NCBI GenBank assembly: GCA_014529385.2
Contig: CM043971.1
Location: 81,947,340 to 82,011,339 of the forward strand
DNA from: Adiantum capillus-veneris
Lineage: Eukaryota > Streptophyta > Polypodiopsida > Polypodiales > Pteridaceae
Length of the DNA stretch: 64,000 nucleotides
Direction of reading: 5' to 3'
This document shows positions 53,084 to 62,600 of this stretch, piece by piece. Position 1 is the first letter of the stretch; every line of letters begins with the position of its first letter. The notes below the pieces were generated by a model. It was not told the DNA's origin, made no database searches, and saw only the letters and a list, made by a program, of their open reading frames with translations. Made by a program: the position numbers and the translations under genes.

Positions 53084-54344
53084 TGTCACGTGACACATCC
53101 CAACCCTATGTGTCCGTGGACAATCTACACCACAGCAAGGTTCAGTCAAGTCTAGATTAGCAGTGATCTGGCACTTTTGTGATCTATTCGTAGACCGTGC
53201 ATGCCCAGTCACTTAGCATAGATGCATATCCTCCGGTTGCACACAACATGATCATCGGAATTCCCATCAGAATCCATTAGCATCAATTAGGGGAATTTTC
53301 CAGTGCATTTAGCCTATTTTCCTATTTATTGGTATTTTCACTTATTATTTTTAAGTGACTTTCCAATAAAAGTAGGTAGGGCAATTTTGCTAAGTTAATA
53401 TATAAGCAAACCCAAGTTCACACTTTCTGGCAGAAGAGGCAGCAGGAGCTTCCCGCTCAACAGGCAACTTCTCAGCAGTACCCCCCCCCCCTCATGACCC
53501 CCCATCGCTATACCTCTCACCAATTGGCGTTTTTCATAGAACATCCTCGCCCTGAAGTTCTCCCCCTCTTCTGGCGACAGTCGCAGCAGCAAATCAGCTC
53601 AAAGGGATAGCGTTTTTGAACTCTTGCAGATCAGCCCCATCATAGCATCGCCATCACCCTTGTATGCTGGCGTTTCTGTCCCTGCATTCCAGCGTTTTTA
53701 CCATCAGTCACTAACGCTAGTAGGACCCTTCATCAGAGTTTTTGATCAGCCTTGGACCCCCTTCAAAGATCAGCGATTTCAGCCTTATGAGACCTGCTGG
53801 GGCAGCGTTTTTCAGCCAGAACTTCACTGCTGTGGCAGCGTTTTCTCAGCCAAGGATCCTCCCCAAAAACGCAGCCTAAAGGTGCAGGAAATCCAGCGTT
53901 TTTCTAGCAGTCATAAACACCGCAAGGAATAGTCCATTTTCAGCCCTAAACAGTCCAAGGAATTCAGCATATAGAAGATTCACAGATTCAGCCCAAGTAG
54001 TCGTCGTCGTCGTCGTCATCACCGTCGTCGTCATCGGCATAGTCCCATTGCATCAGTCCATTGCATACGCATTGTACACCTTTGTGCAATCAAGTAGACC
54101 ACTCTCGCTGACGAGAGTGGGGCCTTCGGAGGAGGGTTTTACAACCTCTCGGGTGTCGTATCTCTTCTCTCTCCTTCTCTCAGTCTCATTCACTTGCACG
54201 CACAATATCCACTCACTTTGTTCGTGACCACAACACTCTACAAGACGGAAAGCTCTCTCTTTCCCTAAAGAACTAAAAGGAACCTTGAGCAATAAAGATC
54301 ACTAATCTTGAGAAAATACTACATTCATTCCGTTGCACCTTACA
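53084..54344 (+). repeat. Solo LTR of family T (plus orientation)
   Basis: Begins TGTCACGTGACACATCCC, ends CACCTTACA, 1261 bp, flanked by CAGTA at 53079-53083 and 54345-54349. No internal element sequence adjoins it, so it is a solo LTR left by recombination between the two LTRs. A TATA-like TATATAAG lies at about 53399-53406, the hairpin CCACTCTCG-CTGA-CGAGAGTGG at 54099-54120 and a TCG trinucleotide run at 54000-54018. Confidence 0.93.
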
Positions 54345-54861
54345 CAGTAGTATGGAGTCCCGGATTTTGCACTCACAAAGCTGTACGGATTTTTCAGATT
54401 TTACGCTTACATGCTGACGTGGCAGACTTGTACGGATTTTCGCGTTTTACGCTCGTTGTTGACGTGGCAGAGCTGTACAGATTTCTGCTTTTGTTCTGGC
54501 AACTTTTGGGCATCCGCTTTTGGACCAGATGCTTTTGAGTTTATAGCTTTTCATGTAAACTGCTTTTCATAGGCGAAGGGCTCATTCTCTGGCATGCTCC
54601 ACGTGAGGTGCAGAGGAGTACCGACGATGTACTAAGTTCAAGCAATATAAAGAAATACCCAAAGGGGCACCAAGGTTTAGGGCCAATGCTCTCTTGGGAC
54701 GGAATTCCGTCACTCCACGTCTCATGTGTTGTGCACACTCTCTCTCTCTCTCTTTCATTTCAGTGTTATTTGAAGTGCTAAAAGTTGTTCAGTCTATTCT
54801 TTTCCGTTGGCACTTGGGACTTGTCTCGTGGTAGGGTGAGTATGATGTATAGAATAGTCCT
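54345..54861. repeat. Short tandem repeat with TGACGTGGCAG motifs and flank
   Basis: A unit of about 45 bases (TGTACGGATTTT, TTTTACGCT, then TGACGTGGCAG) occurs at about 54379-54425 and 54426-54470, with a third partial copy to about 54500. TGACGTGGCAG also ends repeat R at 53071-53081. Downstream is a CT run at 54730-54752. No gene is seen. Confidence 0.65.
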
Positions 54862-56047
54862 TTGATATGTTCTCTCGAGTTGCAAAAGCTTGTAAATAAA
54901 GGGTCTTGTGATGTATATATGTTGTGGTGTCGATCTGTTGTAAATAAGGACTCTATTGTAGAAATGAAAAATCAGTTTTCCTACTCGTCTTTGTCTTCTC
55001 GTGATGGTTATGAAAGTGATTTAAATGTCTTGTTAGAAGAATTTAAAGATGTTTTTCCGATTGATTTGTCAAAAGGTTTGCCTCTTGAGAGAGGGGAAGT
55101 AGATCATGCTATTGATTTAATAAAAGATGCAAAGCCTGTCTGTAAATCACCTTATAGATTAGGCCAAGCACAACACTTAGAAGTAGAAAGACAATTAGAA
55201 GACTATATAGATAAAGGTTTCATTAAAACCAGCAATTCTCCATGGGCTTCGCCAATTATATTGGTGGAGAGGAAAGATGATTCTATGTGACTTTGTGTTG
55301 ACCATAGAGCACTAAATAATCTCACAATCAAGAACAGGTTCCCTATGCCTATAATAAAAGATCTTTTTGATCAGTTAGAGGGAGCCAAGTACTTTACTAA
55401 GATCGACTTACGGTCTGGCTATCATCAAGTTAGAATAGGGGATGAAGATTTTGCAAAAACAGCCTTTAGGATTAGATATGGGCATTATGAGTTTTTGGTA
55501 ATGCCTTTTGGGCTTACCAATGTATCAACTACCTTTATAAAGCTGATGAATAGTGTTCTACGACCCTATCTAGGCAAATTTGTAGTAGTCTTTCTTGATG
55601 ATATCCTCATCTATAGTCGTACCGAGAAGAGCATTTAGAATACCTTAGAAAAGTGTGTCAATTGCTCAGAGAAAATTCTCTTTATGCAAAGGAATCCAAA
55701 TGTGAATTCTTTGCTAAATAGGTGAAGTATCTTCTTCATCATTTTTGAAAATGGAATCAGGATGGATCGAAAGAAAGTTCAAGCTATTTGTCAATGGCCT
55801 GAACTTAAGAACATAGAAGAGTTGCAGATCATCTTAGGAATGTTTGGATTTTATCGTAGATTCATTAAAGATTATGCAAAGATAGCAGTCCCTATGATTG
55901 ACTAACTCAAAGGAAAAGGAAAAACCTTTGAGTGGGGAGAAAATCAAAAGAAGAGAGTGCAAAAATTAAAGGTGGCAATAGCTACAGTCCCAATTTTGTA
56001 CATAGTGGATCCCGATAAACCTTTTGTGGTTGAGACAGATGCAAGGT
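54862..56047 (+). pseudogene. Ty3/gypsy RT and RNase H start, relic
   Basis: RT reads VLLEEFKDVFPIDLSKGLPL, KSPYRLGQAQ, FIKTSNSPWASPIILVERKD, then a stop. The next frame has [52 protein letters not shown] and the catalytic FLDDILIYS. Further frames carry ICQWPELKNIEELQIILGMF and PFVVETDA, the start of RNase H. It stops abruptly at 56047, where unrelated sequence begins. The element runs with the gag-protease at 51396-52826. Confidence 0.85.
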
Positions 56048-56227
56048 TGTTTCAAACCGTACGTACGGATCCGTTCTGTATCGTACGGCCGTACTGTATG
56101 ATCCATACAATATGGACCGATCTGTACATGGCACTTTAAAAATAAATAAAATTGGAAGATAAGCATGACTGAGGGTTTTTTGATGCATTTTCACTGACTT
56201 CTGGGCGACCAAACAAGTTCTCATTTG
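56048..56227. other. Insertion breakpoint region with palindromic GTACGG motifs
   Basis: The RNase H frame ends in a cluster of GTACGTACGGATCC, CGTACGGCCGTAC and ATCCATACAATATGGA, all palindrome-rich. It resembles MITE subterminal sequence, but I find no terminal repeats or duplication. Confidence 0.4.
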
Positions 56228-56455
56228 AGCTTTGATATGTGTCACAAATTGTTGATGTGTCAAGTCACTGAAGAACGGAGCCAACCTTTAGATCCGGGTC
56301 GAGGGGCCTAAATCCTAAGAAGAAGCAACAGAAGAAACAAAAGCAGCAAAAGATGTTTTACCAACTAATAAAGTCTCGCTGAGTGGCCTATTTTTAAAGA
56401 AGAGTTTCCACCAAGTTCCGACCAATGGAATAAATCCCGGTCGAGGTGCCTAAAA
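56228..56455. repeat. Repeat R, copy 2
   Basis: Matches 52827-53083 in the first half (GTGTCAAGTCACTGAAGAAC, GGAGCCAACCTT, GAGGGGC, TTTTACCAACT). It diverges before the solo LTR that follows. Confidence 0.6.
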
Positions 56456-57601
56456 TGTAAGGTGCATTGGAATGAATGTTGTATTTTCTCAAGATTAGTG
56501 ATCTTTATTGCTCAAGGTTCCTTTTAGTTCTTAGGGAAGGAGAGAGCCTTTCGTCTTGTGGGGAGTGCTATGATCACGAACAAAGTGAGTGGATATTGTG
56601 CGTGCAAGTGAATGAGACTGAGAGAAGGAGAGAAAAGAGATACGACACCCGAGAGGTTGTAAAACCCTCCTCCGAAGGCCCCACTCTCGTCGGCGAGAGT
56701 GGTCTACTTTGATTGCACAAATGTGTACAATGTGTATGCAATGGACTATGCCGATGACGACGACGACTTGATGGTTGAAATCTGTGATCTTCTAACTGCT
56801 GATTTTCGGGATTGTTCGGTGGCTGAAAATGACTGTTTTGGCTGCGTTTTTATGGCTGAAAATGAAGGTCCTTCTGCAACCAACTTGGGGCTGATCTGCT
56901 GCGGTACCATAACGCTATGTCTCTGCTGCAGATTGGGGCTGAATCTCAAAAACGTTGATGTGGCTGAGGTTTGCTGGCGTTTTTGCAAGGAAAAACGCTG
57001 GCTGAAGATGTAGCGTTTTTGCAAGGAAAACGCTGGGCTGAATGGTGCTGTGGGAAAAACGCCAGGCAATGCAACTTGATGGCGATGCTTTTGCTGTGGG
57101 AGGAAACGCCCAAGGGAGGGAAAGGATGGCGATGGAAATCTGCCGGGAATGCCCGCGAAGGTGGAGGTCCAAGGACGCTGGGGGTGCTGGGGGGTACTGC
57201 TGAGAAGTTGCCTGTTGAGCGGGAAGCTCGTGTTGCCTCTTCTGCCAGAAACTGCTAACTTGGGTTTGCTTATATATTAACTTTGCAAAATTGCCCTACC
57301 TACTTTTGTTGGAAAGTCACTTAAAAATAATAAGTGAAAAATAACCAAAAATAGGAAAATAGGCTAAATGCATTGGAAAATTTCCCTGATTGAATTTGGT
57401 GGATTCTGAAGGGAATACTGATGATCATGCTGTGTGCAACCGGAGGATATGCATCTACACTCAGTGACTGGCCATGCACGGTCTACGAATAGACTCACAA
57501 AAGTGCCAGATCACTGCTAATCTAAACTGACTGGATTGACTGAACCCTGTTGTGGTGTAGCTTGTTCACGGACACATAGGGTTGGGATGTGTCACGTGAC
57601 A
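56456..57601 (-). repeat. Solo LTR of family T (minus orientation)
   Basis: 1146 bp; minus-strand ends TGTCACGTGACA and CACCTTACA. Flanked by TAAAA at 56451-56455 and 57602-57606. Hairpin CCACTCTCG-TCGG-CGAGAGTGG at 56681-56702. By eye it is closer to the solo LTR at 53084 than to the LTRs at 42-50 kb; for example, both carry a GACGACGAC run. Confidence 0.93.
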
Positions 57602-57606
57602 TAAAA

Positions 57607-59082
57607 TGAAACCGGCCTGTTCAATCCAAAAAGGGCGGTAGACTTTACTTTAAACCTTGATTTAGCTTTCACCCATTATGAGTCGTCTATTTTACCTGTA
57701 CTTTCAAGACACAACAAAGGGGAGAGGGATACAGGCTGCTAGATTGCACCTGTATGAGTAGACAGACACCAGATTGGCCCCTAACTTAGGCGCCCCTTTC
57801 GGTATTTCTTTATTGTTCAAAAGAGGGAATAAACGTTGTGGTTCCTACAAGCTGCCCCGCACAAACTCGGCTGAATTTCCACTGTTCCAGCCCGATTTCG
57901 GCAGCATAACTGTACTAGAACCCTTCACGGTCAGTATTCCCACGCATTGACTGACTTTCCCGACGCATACGGGCACTTTGCAAAACCTGGCGAGAATCTG
58001 CAGCACGCTGAATTCTCTGTTTTCAGCCCTGAAAATGCGCCAGATCACCTGTACAGCGGTCCCCTTGCGTCCCCAAACCTCCTGGGGGTATTAGGGTCCG
58101 TTTAGGGCCAAAACCCTAAACCTGCAAAAATACACAGCAGGCTGTAATTCACTGTTTCGGGCTCCGTTTCGCGTGCCGGTCGCATCCCTAGCAAGTCCTC
58201 GAGCTCCCGCACCTGTAGGGCTACTTGCCCTTTGAATCGGACGAGATTTCTGGCGTGAAACCTCTCCGAATTCACCTGTACCTGCGGGGGGATTAGCCGC
58301 TAGCTAATCCAGTACCTGTGCAAGAGGCTCTTGCCTCGGCAATCGCGCATGAACCCACACAACTGTACATTGGTCAAATGAAGAGCCCACTAGAGGGGCA
58401 TAACATACTGCCAAAGGGGAGAGAGAGGGCAGTGCGTAGCGTGCAGGGCATCACTCCTGGCACCGCACTGTGCATAAGAGGGAAAGCAAGCACTCCATAG
58501 CTCTTAACCTGTGACAAAAGCTGCAAATGAGCCTCTCCCAGCTTAAAATTCAGCGCCAACTCTCTCTTGCATTAGAAACTGCACCAGAATGTGCCACTTG
58601 GCACATTTACAGGCATTTTCCCGTTTCGGGATTGCCGCCTAAAAATATCCCAACCGGTGGCCCAGTTGACTTCACGGCAGAGTAAGAAAATGTTCCCTTT
58701 GTCATTCCGGAGGTAATGACGCCAACACATTTTCAGGTCCCAAAATAGCAGTTCCCTAAATTTTAGGAGATGCTGCCATTGTATCTTTCTAGGTCATCCG
58801 ACCCTCTTTGTACACTGCGGCCACATCCAGAACTGAAATGTAGCCTCTGTAGCAAAGGATTCCACTTTGGCTAGTCAATGACCCCACTTGGCTAACCATA
58901 GTCCTTGTCCAACCTTAGTGCTCTCTTGCCCTCAGGCCTGGACTCCCTCTGGACAATTCCACACTAGCTATGCAATGCAGGGCAGTTAGATTTCCCGAGG
59001 GGTGTTTCCAAAAAGTGAAAGTAAATAGATAATAAGAAAGAAATCAACAAAAAGGATAGATAGTAGTCACACGCTGGTGACA
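57607..59082 (-). repeat. Probable 3' LTR of the intact chromovirus
   Basis: On the minus strand the polypurine tract at 59083-59094 runs into TGTCACCAGCGTGTGAC, the LTR start at 59082. The sister LTR is outside the window, so the far end is unknown. LTR-like sequence continues to at most the TAAAA duplication at 57602, and it may end earlier. Six ACCTGTA/ACCTGTG motifs occur between about 57690 and 58320. No open frame of note. Confidence 0.6.
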
Positions 59083-59094
59083 TACCCCCCTCTT
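59083..59094 (-). promoter_or_regulatory. Polypurine tract of the intact chromovirus
   Basis: On the minus strand AAGAGGGGGGTA lies about 560 bases beyond the polyprotein stop and directly before the TG of the 3' LTR. Confidence 0.85.
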
Positions 59095-59655
59095 GAAATC
59101 TCAAACGTCCTCGTTTGCATCTATGTCGTACATGCTTACTGTCAACACTGATGTATTCAACACCTGTCGACACATATACGACACATACATGCTCATTGTC
59201 AACCCTGGTGTATTCAACACCTCGTCGACTCATGTATTGCCTGCGTGTGAACCCTGTCCCAATGACATAGTGGTAGCTTCGCACTCTGCCATTGTTTTGA
59301 GTCACTAACTTTCCAATGACAAAATGGTAGCTGCACATTTTGCCACTGTCTTATAGTACACGTTGGATCCCGTAACACTTTCGAGCATACCCAAACCGAC
59401 AGTTTAAGAATGCAGTTACACATGTACTCTTCAATAGAAGCAATCACTGTATCCTTGACAAACTGACAAGAAATACTCACTTCTATAGCACTAACCAAAC
59501 TTTTGGACATTCCATAAGAGCAATTGCCAAACTGACAATCTGTACAGCTCTAACATTCATGTAACAGGTATTTGATTTGAGCTCACTTTAAATACCATGT
59601 ACATCATTTGTTTCAGAAGCCATTGTCACACTGACAATCCATGTAGCTTTGAAAC
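59095..59655. repeat. 3' untranslated region with two short tandem duplications
   Basis: A unit of about 55 bases (TACATGCT..TGTCAAC, GATGTATTCAACACCT-type, GTCGAC) occurs at about 59128-59183 and 59184-59238. A second unit (CCAATGACA.A.TGGTAGCT, then CTGCCA(C/T)TGT) occurs at about 59258-59298 and 59314-59350. No coding sequence. Confidence 0.7.
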
Positions 59656-62600
59656 TCAAGGGGTCAAGGTAGGTTGCAAATCGAAGGCTTCCAGGTAAAG
59701 TGATAACACAGTTGGTGACTCTGCAAGTTCACCTTCTTCCATCCACTTAGCATCCATTGTTGGATAGTTTCTGAACTTTACCAAGTAACGCCTCGCAACC
59801 TTGCCTTTCACTTTCCTTTCTTTGTGTGCCAAAATCTGTTCAGGGAGCAAGATCTCGTCAAGTTCCTCGACTTCCGGCTGATCTTCAGCTGGCATATCTT
59901 CTGGCACATCACCCACATAGGGTCTGAGAAGACTCACATGAAACGCATTGTGAATCTTCCAACTGTCAGGCAATTTCAGCCTATATGCAACATCACTGAT
60001 TATGTCGCACACTTGAAAAGGCCCATAGTAACGCATGCTGAGCTTTGGAAACAGTCTTTCCTTGCCCTTCATCTTCTTTAACCTTGCCTTTTCAAACCGT
60101 AGAAGCACCCAATCACCAAGTGAATATACCACTTCACGACGGTGACGATCAGCTGCTTTCTTTTGCTTTGCCTGAGTCCTTTCTAAGGCCACTTTGACCT
60201 TCTTGTACATTTCATCCATGTCTTGAACATACTTATCTGCTTCAAATATCTTGTCCTTTGTATGCAGTATGGGAGGAACTTTCGTGCCACCTTCAACTAT
60301 CTCAAAAGGTGCCTTGCCAGTTGATGAATGCACTGTATTATTGTATGCATACTCCACCAATGGCAAATACTGCTCCCACTTTCCTTTATGCTCTGACACA
60401 TAACACTTCAGCAGATCTAGGACAGTAGAATTTGCCTCTTCTGACTGCCCATCTGTTTGAGGATGAAATGACGAAGAGAATTTGAGAGTGGTACCCATAT
60501 TCTCAAACAAGCCTCTCCAGAACAAACTAGTCATGCGTGGATCACGGTCGCTAATAATCGACTGTGGCATGCCATGATACTTGAAAATATTGCTCATAAA
60601 CAAGCGTGCCATCTGATCTGGCTTTATCTTCTTCCTGACAGGAATAAAATGAGCCTGTTTGCTGAATCTGCAAATAATGGTCCAAATACCATCATTTCCT
60701 GTCTGCGTTCTTGGAAGATCAAAGATAAAATCCATAGCAATACTTTCCCATGGTTTATCTGGAATAGGTAGTGGTTGCAATAACCCTGGTGCCTTTTGCC
60801 TGTCAAACTTGACCTTTTGGCATATTAGGCATTCTCGCACAAAGGTATCCACATCCCTTCTCAATGTAGGCCAATAGAAGAATGTCTCAACCGCTTTAAC
60901 TGTAGCATCGATACCACGATGCCCTGCATACGGTGGGACATGACTCTCTTCCATAACTTTGCGTCGCAATGGCTTTGTGACACACAATCTGCCATGCATC
61001 ATCATGAACCCGTCTTTAAGAAGATAGTGTTCATGACGTTGTCCATCCATTAGTTGCTCGAAGACCCTTGCAAAATCTTCATCATTTGCATACTGTTCTC
61101 TCATATCATCAAGTTCATGATGATAAGGAATCGACACAGCTGAAATTTGTGGCTTTCTTGACAAGGCATCAGCCACAACGTTCTTCTTGCCTTCCACATG
61201 CACAATCTGAAAATGGAACATGGACAAGATATTTGCCCATCGCATATGCTTCTCAGATAACTTTGTCTGTGTCAAGAAGTATCGCAAGGTCTGATGATCC
61301 GTTTGGACAACGAAATCTGCACCTAGCAGGTAGTGTTTCCAACTTAAGAGCGCATGAATCACAGCCAGTAACTCTTTCTCATAGACCTGCATGGTCATCT
61401 CTGGCCCTTGCAAAATTCTGCTCTCATAGGCTACTACCCTGCCATCTTGCATTAGCACAGCACCAATGCTACTACCGCAGGCATCACATTGGACCACAAA
61501 TGACTTCCTAAGATCTGGCAACACAATGACTGGATCCGAAGTCATCTTTTCCTTTAAGAGATTAAAAGCTGAAATCTCTTTTTGTGTCCATCTAAAGGTG
61601 ACTGCCTTCTTTTGAAGAGCATGTAAAGGTGAAGCAATCTCAGCGAAATTTCGAATAAACCTTCTGTAATAGGAGCATAGTCCCAAAAAGCTTCGGACAT
61701 CATGCACCGTCTTCAAATTTGGCCATGACTTGATCGCTTCGACTTTTTCAGGATCCATTCTGACACCGTCCTTTGAGACAATGTGTCCCAGAAAGTGAAT
61801 CTCTTCCAGAAAAAACTCACTTTTCTTTGCATTGATGAGCAACCTATGACTGCGTAGCTCTTTGAACACAATGGCCAAGTGATGCCTATGCTCCTCTTCA
61901 TTCTTTGAGTAGACTATCATGTCATCAAAGAATGTACCAACAAACTGCTGGTGTGGACGGAAAATTCTGTCCATCATCCTATTGAACGTAGCAGGAGCAT
62001 TTGTGAGACCAAAGGGCATCACTAAAAATTCGTAAAGGCCAAACGTTGTTCTAAAAGCAGTCTTGTGCACATCCTCTGATCTAATGCGGATCTGATGGTA
62101 CCCACTCTTTAGATCTATCCTGCTAAACATAGCTGCTCCTTCTAATTTGTCCATAATATCATCAATTCTAGGTATAGGGAACCTATTCTTGATGGTATTC
62201 TTGTTCAGTGCACGGTAGTCGATGCACATACGCCATGAGCCATCCTTTTTTTGCACCAACAATACTGGAGAACAAAATGGAGATGAACTGGGCTGAATCA
62301 GCCCTTTTTCTAACAGCTCCTGTACTTGGCCCATTATCTCTTTCTGCTGAGCCGCACTAACCCTGTACGGAGGCTTATTTGGTGGGCTACAGCCTGGCAC
62401 CAAATCTATCGCATGGTCCTCGGGTCTCTCTGGCGGTAATTGAGACGGTAATGAATCGGAAAAACAGTCACTATACTGTTGTAAAAACATTGACCTTTCT
62501 TTATCTAGCACAGATAAATTTGATTCATCACAATCTGACACTTCACGTGCAAAAACCAAGTACGCAGAAAGATGCTTTTTCATTACAGAAGTAATAGCAG

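Noticed and set aside
61068-61511. 147-codon frame on the plus strand
   Set aside because: It is antisense to the RNase H region of the intact chromovirus and shows no family motif.
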